Source: Rickettsia tillamookensis (lineage in GTDB: Bacteria; Pseudomonadota; Alphaproteobacteria; Rickettsiales; Rickettsiaceae). From it: DNA of 64,000 nucleotides. The translations under genes were made by a program, and so were the position numbers. The stretch spans positions 930,001 through 994,000 of the forward strand of contig NZ_CP060138.2 of NCBI RefSeq assembly GCF_016743795.2, written 5' to 3'. The notes beneath the pieces were generated by a model. The model was not told the origin of the DNA, made no database searches, and saw nothing but the letters and a program-made list of their open reading frames with translations. Shown in pieces: positions 1 to 7,903 of the stretch (positions are counted from its first letter, which is position 1; every line of letters begins with the position of its first letter).

Positions 1-558
1 ATTTAACTCTTGCTTCTCTTGTTCATTTATTTGACCTAGATAACCGATTAAATGAGAAGTAGTGCTTGAAAAAGGATAAAACCTTAAATATCCTATATCG
101 ATAAATATTGAAGCCAGCTTATGCTTTTGTTCTTCAATCATCGATACTTGCTGCCAATCAAGCTGATCAAGTATTATTAAAGGAGTATGAAGACTAGATT
201 TTTTAATTTTTTGCTTAATATAATTATATTTTTCCGGAGATAAATTTAGAATATTACTAATTATTTCTAATTCATCACGATAATTATTATTAATGCTCCT
301 ATCTATTACTAGCTGATAACATGGTTTATTAGTAGCTAAAATATTGCCGTCTAAATCGTAAATCCTTCCTCTAGTCGGCGGGAGTACCACGAAATTAATA
401 CGATTCTTATCCGATAAAGTCTTATATTCTTCACTTTTAATAAGCTGTAAATAAAACATTCTTATTCCAAGCAACGATAAAAATCCGAGTTTACCGAGTC
501 CAATTATAAAGGCCCTTCGTGAAATTAACTCACCATGTAGTATTTTTTTATTTAGCAT
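1..558 (-). CDS. mrdA: Penicillin-binding protein 2 (elongation transpeptidase), 5' part only
   Basis: The minus strand is open from an ATG at 558 to the window edge, giving about 186 N-terminal residues. It starts MLNKKILHGELISRRAFIIG, followed by one hydrophobic membrane segment (about residues 17-35) and then VLPPTRGRIYDLDGNILATN. That is the usual start of the periplasmic pedestal domain of class B PBPs of the PBP2 type. The transpeptidase domain lies outside the window. PBP2 cross-links lateral-wall peptidoglycan with the MreBCD/RodA elongasome. The start overlaps the end of mreD by 11 bases, so the two are probably translationally coupled. The identity rests on the N-terminal pattern and on the mreD neighbour, since the catalytic motifs cannot be seen. 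Confidence 0.85.
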   Translation of the reverse strand, partial: MLNKKILHGELISRRAFIIGLGKLGFLSLLGIRMFYLQLIKSEEYKTLSDKNRINFVVLPPTRGRIYDLDGNILATNKPCYQLVIDRSINNNYRDELEIISNILNLSPEKYNYIKQKIKKSSLHTPLIILDQLDWQQVSMIEEQKHKLASIFIDIGYLRFYPFSSTTSHLIGYLGQINEQEKQELN

Positions 559-1069
559 ACTTTTTAAAGTAATTCATAGGGGAGTCAATTATAAGACGAA
601 CTATATTATAAGAAAATATAGTTGTTAAAAATTGAAAGAAAATTATTAAATATCCCTCTGCTTCTAGCTTCTTGATTGTTATTAGTAAATATTTTAAATT
701 CAATATAAATAAACAATAAACACAAAAAACAACAAAATTTATCAAATAGTTTTTAGCTATAAAAAATTTTGAAGAGAGTTTATATATTATATATGCCGAC
801 AAAAAAACTAACGAATTTGTACCGATAGGCATACCGCTTACTTGATCTATAAATAAACCGAGAAAAAATATGCTAAAAATATTTAAGGAATATAACGACA
901 TAAAATAATAAATAAATATAATTTCCATCGCTGGAAAAATTCTGCTTTGAATATTTATTTTATAACTCACTAACGGAAATAATATTATAAAAAAACATAG
1001 CAAAGCAAACAGCAATTTTAATATTATTTGTAAGCTATTTTTATATATTTCCTGTTTTATCTTTAACAT
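548..1069 (-). CDS. mreD: Rod shape-determining protein MreD
   Basis: This 173-residue, very hydrophobic protein has about five membrane segments. The central FLGLFIDQVSGMPIGTNSLVF matches the conserved MreD pattern (GLxxD....PLG.N.L). MreD is the integral-membrane member of the MreBCD elongasome and links the MreB cytoskeleton to the PBP2 transpeptidase. Length is normal for the family. The gene lies directly upstream of mrdA and overlaps it by 11 bases, the common order mreC-mreD-mrdA. The 780 bases upstream hold repeats and no mreC, so mreBC must be elsewhere or beyond the repeats. Confidence 0.85.
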   Translation of the reverse strand: MLKIKQEIYKNSLQIILKLLFALLCFFIILFPLVSYKINIQSRIFPAMEIIFIYYFMSLYSLNIFSIFFLGLFIDQVSGMPIGTNSLVFLSAYIIYKLSSKFFIAKNYLINFVVFCVYCLFILNLKYLLITIKKLEAEGYLIIFFQFLTTIFSYNIVRLIIDSPMNYFKKYAK

Positions 1070-1130
1070 ATATTATCTTATTTTTTGTCATTGCGAGCAG
1101 CATTGTTACGTGGTTCGGTAAACCTCATTT

Positions 1131-1229
1131 GTCACCCCGTGGCTTGACCACGGGGTCTATAAAAACAATAAAAAATACTAATAATTTTAGTATTTTTAAC
1201 TGGATCCCGTGGTCAAGCAACGGGATGAC
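1131..1229. repeat. Family B palindromic element
   Basis: Imperfect palindrome with ends GTCACCCCGTGGCTTGACC and GGTCAAGCAACGGGATGAC and an AT-rich centre (TACTAATAATTTTAGTA). It is flanked by TTGCGAGCAGCATTGTTACG on the left and AGAGGTAAAATTGATCC on the right, the same flanks as the copy at 57502-57600, so the whole composite was copied. One of about ten B copies in the window. Confidence 0.85.
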
Positions 1230-1329
1230 AGAGGTAAAATTGATCCACCCAACAACCATACTCGCCCTGTACAAAATATAAATTAATTTTCTATTTTGTA
1301 CAGTTTTAAAAGTTGGTATACTTCGACAC

Positions 1330-1432
1330 AACTTCAAAAAGAGCAAGGAGTCCATAAGACGAGGAGCGGAGCGTATACTTAATACGTGAGCACCGTAGTA
1401 CTTGTAGGACGACGTAGCCAATTTTTGAAGTT
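1330..1432 (+). repeat. Family A element, copy 1
   Basis: About 103 bp with inverted ends AACTTCAAAAA / TTTTTGAAGTT. The interior contains GACGAGGAGCGGAGC and ATACGTGAGCAC, nearly identical to copies at 1732, 3596 and 27016. It lies between genes and has no coding potential of its own. Confidence 0.85.
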
Positions 1433-1447
1433 CTATCTAAGTAGACT

Positions 1448-1651
1448 CTACAATAACTCACAGCAACTAGGGTTAGGTCTTTTATCATCGCCGCTAAGTT
1501 CCAACTCGTCTTGTTCATCAGAACTTGTGACGAAAAAAAGCAGTTGTTTTGATATAATTTTATTTCTTGTTAACTTAGGATTAAAAGCATGAAGACGCTT
1601 GATAATGGTAGTGCTATTAGGCTTATTCGCTGTATTTTTATTTTTTGACAT
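1448..1651 (-). CDS. Small basic protein between two repeats, unknown
   Basis: A 67-codon frame starts MSKNKNTANKPNSTTIIKRL and is preceded by a good Shine-Dalgarno (AGAGG five bases before the ATG), the main argument that it is real. The first 40 residues are basic (Lys/Arg/Asn); the tail is acidic (SDEQDELELSGDD). No domain or membrane segment is visible. It lies between two direct copies of the family A repeat, so it may be the stump of a longer gene cut by repeat insertion. A chance reading frame cannot be excluded. Confidence 0.35.
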   Translation of the reverse strand: MSKNKNTANKPNSTTIIKRLHAFNPKLTRNKIISKQLLFFVTSSDEQDELELSGDDKRPNPSCCELL

Positions 1652-1731
1652 AAAAACCTCTTTTTTAGCTTATACACTCCAAGCGGATAGACGAGTATAC
1701 TTCAAGTAAATGAAGAGTATAGACGAAGATC

Positions 1732-1834
1732 AACTTCAAAAAGAGCAAGGAATCCACAAGACGAGGAGCGGAGCGTATACTTAATACGTGAGCACCGCAG
1801 TACTTGTAGGATGACGTAGCCAATTTTTGAAGTT
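1732..1834 (+). repeat. Family A element, copy 2
   Basis: Same 103-bp unit and orientation as copy 1, with inverted ends AACTTCAAAAA / TTTTTGAAGTT. It lies directly downstream of the ftsI stop codon (16 bases), so it may supply the 3' end of that transcript. Confidence 0.85.
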
Positions 1835-1849
1835 CATCGAGTATATATT

Positions 1850-3535
1850 TTAGCTCTCTTCTTCATTTTGCTCTATCGGCTCTAAACCATATAAAGATAT
1901 CATACGCTCAAAAACTCTACCGGCAGTAGGGGCAGCCGTCCAGCTTGCCGTTGCAAAGCCAAAGCTTTCTTTAGTTGGTTTTGGCTCATCAAATCTAATA
2001 AAAATAACATATTGCGGGTTAGATGCAGGTAGCACTCCTAAAAACGATGAAGCTCTACTATTTTTTAGATATTTCTTTTTCCCCCCTGCACCTTGCGAAA
2101 GCTTTTCTGCCGTACCGGTCTTACCGCCGATAAGATAGCCTTTGACCTCTGCTCTTTTACCGTTACCTTCTTTTACTACCGATCTAAATAATTTCTTCAT
2201 TTGGGTAGAGGTATTTTCACTAAAAACTTTTGTACCTATTACTTTTTCATCCTTTCTTTTTAATAAAGTAAGATCATATAAAGTACCACCGTTAACGACC
2301 GGTAACATTGCTCTAACAAAATGCAAAGGACTAATCGAAATGCCGTAGCCGTACGACATAGTAACACTAGTTAACTCATTCCATCTTTTCTCGGAAGGAA
2401 ATAACGGAGTACCTCGTTCAGGTAATTCTATTTGTAACTGATCTAATAGACCTAATTTCTTTAGGTATTTTTTAAAATTGCTTTTACCGATTTCAAGCAT
2501 AATTTGACTTGTGCCGATATTTGAAGAATATAGAAAAATCTCAGGCACACTATGCCACCCTTGCCTTGGTGTATAATCCTTAAGCTGGAATCCTCCTACT
2601 TTCATATAGCTTATATCATAAGCATCATTCATATTTATTGCACCGGTATCAAAACCAACTGCCATAGTTAATGCCTTAAACACCGAACCCATTTCGTAAA
2701 TGCCGAGACTTGCTATATTAAACAGCTCTTCCGGTTTGGCTAAACTCGGATGATGAGGATCGAAATCAGGCTTATTTACTAATGCTAAAATCTCACCATT
2801 ATTTGGATCGGCAATAATGCCTACTGCTCCTATGGCCTTAAATTGCTTTAAAGTTTTATCAATCTCTTCACTTAAAATACTTTGTAATCTGATATCAATA
2901 GATAATTGAAGCGGTTCTTTCCGATTCTTTGGTTCGTTTAATTCATAATCGGAATTAGTTAAATATTTATCGTAAGCTAGTTCTAAACCACTAAGCCCTA
3001 CCGAGTCTCTACCTACATAACCGACAACATGCGACAATAAATTAGAAAAGGTATAAATTCGTTTCTGCTCTTCTTCAAATTCAAAACCAAGTAACCCAAG
3101 GCTAGTTATTTTTTCCTGCTGGCTAGGTAATAAATCCCTTTTTACCCATATAAAGCTTTTATTTGACTTAAGTTCCGCAAGTAATTTAGCTTTATTAATA
3201 TCAGGTAGAATTTCTGCTAGCTTTTTTACGGAAGCTTCAGGATCGAGAACTATTTGTGGATTAGCGAATAATGAGGCAGAAGGTAGGTTAACTGCTAATA
3301 AATTACCGTTTCGATCAACTATTTCTTTTCTAAATTGATGATTTTTTTTAAAGGAATTAATATTTTTATCGTAAACATTCGTAGCAACGATTATCAATCG
3401 GTAAGATAAAGTACAAAAAAGAAAAGAAAAGCCACAAATAACCATTAATAATCGGATTTTTGTATTTTTACTACAAACATTCCAAATTATCAGACTTTTA
3501 ATTGCAGGTTTCCATTTTTCTAAAATATGTTTCAT
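1850..3535 (-). CDS. ftsI: Division-specific transpeptidase FtsI (PBP3)
   Basis: This 561-residue class B penicillin-binding protein cross-links septal peptidoglycan. It has a short cytoplasmic tail, one membrane segment (about residues 28-50), a pedestal domain (EIVDRNGNLLAVNLPSASLF at 71-90) and a transpeptidase domain. All three catalytic motifs are intact: S284-V-F-K (acylated serine), S337-S-N and K472-T-G. Length is normal. It is last in the mraZ-rsmH-ftsL-like-ftsI run, but a family A repeat of about 100 bp separates it from the gene upstream. Read-through or a separate promoter must therefore supply its expression. Confidence 0.95.
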   Translation of the reverse strand: MKHILEKWKPAIKSLIIWNVCSKNTKIRLLMVICGFSFLFCTLSYRLIIVATNVYDKNINSFKKNHQFRKEIVDRNGNLLAVNLPSASLFANPQIVLDPEASVKKLAEILPDINKAKLLAELKSNKSFIWVKRDLLPSQQEKITSLGLLGFEFEEEQKRIYTFSNLLSHVVGYVGRDSVGLSGLELAYDKYLTNSDYELNEPKNRKEPLQLSIDIRLQSILSEEIDKTLKQFKAIGAVGIIADPNNGEILALVNKPDFDPHHPSLAKPEELFNIASLGIYEMGSVFKALTMAVGFDTGAINMNDAYDISYMKVGGFQLKDYTPRQGWHSVPEIFLYSSNIGTSQIMLEIGKSNFKKYLKKLGLLDQLQIELPERGTPLFPSEKRWNELTSVTMSYGYGISISPLHFVRAMLPVVNGGTLYDLTLLKRKDEKVIGTKVFSENTSTQMKKLFRSVVKEGNGKRAEVKGYLIGGKTGTAEKLSQGAGGKKKYLKNSRASSFLGVLPASNPQYVIFIRFDEPKPTKESFGFATASWTAAPTAGRVFERMISLYGLEPIEQNEEES

Positions 3536-3595
3536 ATATTATTTATAATGACATTTATAAAAGCCATACAACAATCCTACTACGATACGAAGATC

Positions 3596-3699
3596 AACTT
3601 CAAAAAGAGCAAGGAGTTCACAAGTCGAGGAGCGGCAGCAGTTACTTAATACGTGAGCACCACAGAACTTGTAGAACGACGTAGCCAATTTTTGAAGTT
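3596..3699 (+). repeat. Family A element, copy 3, inside the dcw operon
   Basis: The unit runs from AACTTCAAAAAGAGC to TTTTTGAAGTT and lies between ftsI and the ftsL-like gene. Its right boundary supplies the stop codon (TGA, 3699-3701) of the upstream gene. Confidence 0.85.
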
Positions 3700-4103
3700 C
3701 ATCGAGTATCCTTCGTTCTACTCGAAACAGTCTGTATATACTTATTATTTGTAATTCTTTTGTAACGCCATTTACTACTCTTTGAAATACTAATATTATG
3801 ATTAAATTTAATATTTTGATCGATATTTGGTCCTAATGGATCTTTTATCATTTGATAAGATTTAATTGTTTCTAATTTTAAATAAGCTGCCGCAAGTTTT
3901 TCCAATCTAGCCGGCAAAAGTAGATAAGCTTGCTCTGCTTTTAAAATATGAATATTATTATTCTCACTATTTATCTGTTTTACAACGCTACTTAATTGAT
4001 AATCAAGGGTTGAGACTCGCTCCTTTATGCTAAACAAACTACATATTGCTATAATTGTTATCAATAATGTTAAATAGTGAAACTTTCTTATAGTCATAAT
4101 CAA
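3699..4103 (-). CDS. ftsL: FtsL-like bitopic division protein
   Basis: This 134-residue protein has a short basic start (MIMTIRKFHYL), one membrane segment (about residues 8-26) and then a heptad-like stretch (RVSTLDYQLSSVVKQINSEN). This is the architecture of FtsL, the small coiled-coil partner of FtsB and FtsQ in the divisome. Sequence in this family is poorly conserved, so the call depends on topology and on position between rsmH and ftsI, where FtsL normally sits. The last residues (DTR) and the stop codon fall at the edge of a family A repeat, so the natural C-terminus may have been replaced. Confidence 0.7.
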   Translation of the reverse strand: MIMTIRKFHYLTLLITIIAICSLFSIKERVSTLDYQLSSVVKQINSENNNIHILKAEQAYLLLPARLEKLAAAYLKLETIKSYQMIKDPLGPNIDQNIKFNHNISISKSSKWRYKRITNNKYIQTVSSRTKDTR

Positions 4104-4132
4104 TTTTTAATTTGCTCGTAATAAATAAACAA

Positions 4133-5062
4133 TCAGTAGACGAGTATACTTTTTGCAGCTCGAAGTTTTGCCGACCTTGCTCTAATATTTATCCCTACTT
4201 CTTTATCTGACGGTGCTAGAGCTTTATTAGTAATAATCTTAAGCCATTTATCCGGATCAATTGCTATATCGTCTTTAGCATATTTCGACCTTGCTACCGG
4301 CTTTTCCGAATTTTCTTTAAAGAAATTCTTAACTATCCTGTCTTCTAAAGAGTGAAAAGACACCACAACTAAACGTCCGTCTTTCTTTAATATATTTTTT
4401 ACATTCGCTAAAAACCGCTCTAACTCTCCAAGCTCATCGTTTATATAAATCCTAATGGCTTGAAAGGTTTTAGTTGCAGGATCAATTTTGCCTTTTCTAA
4501 ATCCTATACTACTTCTAACAATCTCAGCTAACTTACCTGTACTATCAATTCTTGTCGTTTTTCTATATTCCACAATTCTCTTAGCAATTCTTCGTGAAAA
4601 GCTCTCATCACCGTATTTGTAAATTACGTCGGCTAGCTCTTTTTCCTCTGCAATATTTACAAACTCCTCGGCACTAAACCCTTGCCTGCTCATTCGCATA
4701 TCGAGTGGTCCGTCATGTAAAAACGAAAATCCTCTATCTGCTATATCTAACTGCATTGATGAAACGCCTAAATCCAGCACTATTCCATCAAATTTTTTTT
4801 CCTTAAGCTTTGTAAAACTATCCGCAAAATTCGTTTCTATAAAATCGAATCTCTCAACGTAATTTTGCTTAATTTCTTCAGCTCTTTTAATTACATTCGG
4901 ATCACGATCCAAAGCTGTGACATAACAGTTACAGCTTTCCAATATTGCTTTGCTATATCCTCCTGCTCCAAACGTACAATCTAGATAAGACTCACCGTCT
5001 TTTGGAGCTAAATTTGCTAGCATTTCATTTAGCATTACCGGTATATGTGGCTGCTGCATCAA
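4133..5062 (-). CDS. rsmH: 16S rRNA m4C1402 methyltransferase RsmH (MraW)
   Basis: This 309-residue SAM-dependent enzyme N4-methylates C1402 in the decoding centre of 16S rRNA. It begins [18 protein letters not shown], then the SAM-binding loop [32 protein letters not shown] and [15 protein letters not shown], all RsmH signatures. Full length. It overlaps mraZ by 4 bases (ATGA), the usual arrangement at the head of the dcw cluster. Its end lies next to a short sequence (GACGAGTATAC) also seen flanking family A repeats. Confidence 0.96.
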   Translation of the reverse strand: MMQQPHIPVMLNEMLANLAPKDGESYLDCTFGAGGYSKAILESCNCYVTALDRDPNVIKRAEEIKQNYVERFDFIETNFADSFTKLKEKKFDGIVLDLGVSSMQLDIADRGFSFLHDGPLDMRMSRQGFSAEEFVNIAEEKELADVIYKYGDESFSRRIAKRIVEYRKTTRIDSTGKLAEIVRSSIGFRKGKIDPATKTFQAIRIYINDELGELERFLANVKNILKKDGRLVVVSFHSLEDRIVKNFFKENSEKPVARSKYAKDDIAIDPDKWLKIITNKALAPSDKEVGINIRARSAKLRAAKSILVY

Positions 5063-5508
5063 TTTGCATTCCTTAGAGTTAACCGCTTTTCATGAGCAAT
5101 TTTTTGAGCAGAATTTAAATATTTCTCAAAATTCTGAGGCTGCCAAATCTCAAAAATCACTCCTTTACCTACAAAACATGCTTGCTCTTCGATACCAGCA
5201 TGCTTCATTAAAGATTGCGGTAATATTACTCTTCCCTCCCCATCAAACGAAAGCTGCACGGCTTCCCCGAATATCATAGTCTCAAAGGCATCACGCTCCT
5301 CAGAATAAGGATCAAGAGTTTCGATCATCTGTCTTAATTTCTCAATATGCGAAATACCGCACGCCTCTATACAATTATTCCTAATAGACGGATAAGCAAT
5401 CACACCGTTAAATAATTCTTTCCCTAATACCGCACGGTAATTCGCCGGCACTGACACCCTACTCTTTTTATCAACGCCATTTACATACTTAGATAAAAAT
5501 ACATTCAT
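5059..5508 (-). CDS. mraZ: Transcriptional regulator MraZ
   Basis: This 149-residue protein carries two SpoVT/AbrB-like beta-barrel half domains. The first holds [20 protein letters not shown] and the second [19 protein letters not shown]; both show the conserved D-x-x-x-R-[IV] core of MraZ. It binds DNA as a multimer of dimers and, in other bacteria, represses its own operon. The ATG at 5508 is followed downstream by rsmH with an ATGA overlap. A run of 10-bp-spaced direct repeats lies just upstream (separate entry) and fits autoregulation. Confidence 0.95.
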   Translation of the reverse strand: MNVFLSKYVNGVDKKSRVSVPANYRAVLGKELFNGVIAYPSIRNNCIEACGISHIEKLRQMIETLDPYSEERDAFETMIFGEAVQLSFDGEGRVILPQSLMKHAGIEEQACFVGKGVIFEIWQPQNFEKYLNSAQKIAHEKRLTLRNAN

Positions 5509-5516
5509 TGGTATAA

Positions 5517-5562
5517 TTTGGGTTAATTTGGGATTTTATGGTAATTTATAGGATATTATAGG
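5517..5562. promoter_or_regulatory. Candidate MraZ operator: five direct repeats at 10-bp spacing
   Basis: On the plus strand, ATTTGGG, ATTTGGG, TTATGG, TATAGG and TATAGG recur with the G runs at 5520, 5530, 5540, 5551 and 5561, about one helical turn apart. The E. coli MraZ operator is a set of TGGG direct repeats with a 10-bp period. The array starts 9 bases upstream of the mraZ ATG and covers a possible -10 (TATAAT on the minus strand). Confidence 0.55.
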
Positions 5563-5629
5563 AATATAACGTAGTCAAGCGTTTTTAACAGATAGGAGTT
5601 AAATTATTAACTTGTGTCTTTATTTTCAT

Positions 5630-5832
5630 TGCGAACTAGCATTGGTCTTGTTACATGGCTCAGTTTTTTGTTGTCATCCCGTGATTTATTACGGGATCCA
5701 GTTAAAAATACTAATAATATTAGTATTTTTAGCTGTTTTACTGGATACCGTGGACAAGCCACGGTATGACACCCAGCAAGTTTTTCGAGTCATGCAACAA
5801 TGCTTTCAGTCGCTCGCAATGACGTCTTTCAA
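5630..5832. repeat. Nested palindromic repeats (E outside, C, then B inside)
   Basis: A complete B element (5673-5770, ends GTCATCCCGTG / CACGGTATGAC) is enclosed by C ends (TTGTTACATGGCTC and GAGTCATGCAACAA). Those are enclosed in turn by E-like ends (CATTGCGAACTAG on the left, CTCGCAATGACG on the right). It fills most of the 410-base gap between mraZ and the next gene. Confidence 0.75.
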
Positions 5833-5919
5833 TATCCACACAACAAAGCTTAGATTTACCTTGTAAATTTATATTGCTTAATATATTAATTTAGTTTTAA
5901 TAATAAGAGCGAGGGTTTT

Positions 5920-6954
5920 ATGTTTAGTGGTTTCAGAACATTTACAAAAGGAGGAGCAAGCGGTTATCTCACTGAGGACTTTAAAAGCGAGTACTATAAA
6001 AGCTATGTTAGAAAGATTATTAATATTGAAGATATTTTAGCCTTATCTTCTCCTATTATAGTGGATGTTTTATTTGATGCAGTTAACCAACACAAACCCA
6101 GTAGCAATCCTTATAATCTCAAACTTCTTCTTGAAAAAGCTTTTGCTCAAAAAAATATCAATCCTAATACTCAATATGACGGTACCCCTCTTCTAAATTT
6201 TGCGATACATTCTTATGATATAACTAAATTCTTACTAGAGAAAGGAGCTAATCCTAATATTCCTGACACATTTGGGTATACTGCTCTACATAAGGTAATT
6301 ACTGCATATAGTATAACAGAGCAAAATCGTATAATAGTAACAGAGCTTCTGCTGCAAAAAGGCGCTTTAACAGAGTTAAAAAATTCGTATAATTGGACGG
6401 TTATTCAATTAGCCGTTAGTGAAAAACATATAGAAATAGTTAAATTACTTGCACGATATGGTTCTGATCTTGGTGTAATAACCCCATATTTTAATAGTAT
6501 TAATTCAAATAAAAATTTAATAGAGCTAGTATCAAAAAAACAACCTAAATTAAAAGCTTTCTTAAAACTTGCTATAGCATGCAAAGATAATAATTTTAGC
6601 ATAATAGACGATTCAGTTACTACTAAGGACATACAAGAATTTACAAATTGGAAAATGTCAATATTACCTAAAAACAAAAAATCCAAGCTTTTTCCTCAGC
6701 ACTCAAATGAATTATATAACCTTAAAAATTTTCTAGAAACTAAAGCAGAATTTATAGAAAACAAAACTATAGAAAAAATAGAAAATACTACGGATTACTG
6801 CTTTAAGTTACAATATTTATTAACATCTAAAATTGCTGAAAATCCTGAAAAATTTAAAACAAAATTTGATCAGTTATCTCCAGATTTAGTTCAAAAAATC
6901 GAAGATTATAAAATTGAATTAACTGGGGCGATAGATAAAACAAACGCTATGTAG
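5920..6954 (+). CDS. Ankyrin-repeat protein
   Basis: This 344-residue protein has ankyrin repeats at about residues 85-190. Clear repeat cores are GTPLLNFAIHSYDITKFLLE with KGANPN, and GYTALHKVI with VTELLLQKGA; a more degenerate one is LAVSEKHIEIVKLLARYGSDL. The C-terminal 150 residues are Lys-rich and helical (coiled-coil-like) with no recognised domain. There is no signal peptide or membrane segment. Ankyrin proteins bind other proteins and are often delivered to host cells by intracellular bacteria; that role here is inference. RBS candidate: AGAGCGAGG before the ATG. It is co-oriented with the two following genes. Confidence 0.75.
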   Translation: MFSGFRTFTKGGASGYLTEDFKSEYYKSYVRKIINIEDILALSSPIIVDVLFDAVNQHKPSSNPYNLKLLLEKAFAQKNINPNTQYDGTPLLNFAIHSYDITKFLLEKGANPNIPDTFGYTALHKVITAYSITEQNRIIVTELLLQKGALTELKNSYNWTVIQLAVSEKHIEIVKLLARYGSDLGVITPYFNSINSNKNLIELVSKKQPKLKAFLKLAIACKDNNFSIIDDSVTTKDIQEFTNWKMSILPKNKKSKLFPQHSNELYNLKNFLETKAEFIENKTIEKIENTTDYCFKLQYLLTSKIAENPEKFKTKFDQLSPDLVQKIEDYKIELTGAIDKTNAM

Positions 6955-7006
6955 CTTTTTCTTACATATCTTAATTACAATAATTTAAAATAAATAAAGG
7001 TTAATC

Positions 7007-7837
7007 ATGCCACAATTTGAATGTATAGCAACGCTACTTAGATCACTTGGAAGTTATCAACCTAACTTTCCTTTACCTTATTTGTTTAATATTGGTAACA
7101 AGCTATTTACTTCCGTACCCTATCATGTATTTATGAAAGATAATACTACTAATACCCTTATAGATTTTGAAGAATGTGAAGACAACACAAATTATAGAAT
7201 TTATAACTGGGCAAGAATTTTAATGAGAAAATGTCCGGAAGAAGCTAAACATACCATTAACTCTATAATAAAAGACGGACACAAAATAAGCTTTATATTT
7301 AATGATAGTTTTGAAATATTCTCAAATAATACGATTTCTATTTTCGGCGAGCTATACGATGTTATCGGAAATATAATAAAAGATTCAAATATACCGGCTT
7401 TTATAGGTTTTAATACTACTGAAGATTGTATTATTAATGCTAACTTTGAAACTAATTTAAGAAACTTTACTTCATATGCTTTAGGACCAACAATACATAC
7501 TGCCGGATTTATGATGTTCGATAAAGAAGAGTCAAACATGCCATCCGACAATTCTTCAATTACTTCAACATTTTTATCGTTTACTAAAGACGGAGTATTA
7601 ACAATTTGTTGTGTAATTTTTGCTATATTAGCTATTTTAAAAATACAAGAATATTGTAAAAATAGTAAAAAAACCTTAGACCAAGCTAATGATAACACTT
7701 ATATACCAATGGAGCTATTAAGTAAAAAAGAAAATAAGTTTGTGGAGCATCAAGATAATATATATCAATATAATCCTGATAAAGATATTTATGAAAAATA
7801 TAGTACTACCATTTTAGGTTCTGCATCAGAAGTTTAA
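7007..7837 (+). CDS. Unknown single-pass membrane protein
   Basis: This 276-residue protein has no domain I recognise. The N-terminal 190 residues are not strongly hydrophobic and hold several cysteines. A single membrane segment (VLTICCVIFAILAILKI, about residues 198-214) is followed by a charged tail of about 60 residues, including QYNPDKDIYEKY. No N-terminal signal peptide is seen, so topology is uncertain; it could be a tail-anchored-like protein. It starts 52 bases after the ankyrin gene and precedes a symporter on the same strand. Probably specific to Rickettsia. Confidence 0.6.
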   Translation: MPQFECIATLLRSLGSYQPNFPLPYLFNIGNKLFTSVPYHVFMKDNTTNTLIDFEECEDNTNYRIYNWARILMRKCPEEAKHTINSIIKDGHKISFIFNDSFEIFSNNTISIFGELYDVIGNIIKDSNIPAFIGFNTTEDCIINANFETNLRNFTSYALGPTIHTAGFMMFDKEESNMPSDNSSITSTFLSFTKDGVLTICCVIFAILAILKIQEYCKNSKKTLDQANDNTYIPMELLSKKENKFVEHQDNIYQYNPDKDIYEKYSTTILGSASEV

Positions 7838-7903
7838 ATTAATTATAGTATATTAAAAAATAATAACCTATAGTGAATGTCATTTAAAAACTTAACCTAA
7901 TTT

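Noticed and set aside
1125..1518. Minus-strand frames of 70-98 codons before mreD
   Set aside because: They lie within a B palindrome and a family A repeat and have neither ribosome sites nor protein-like composition.
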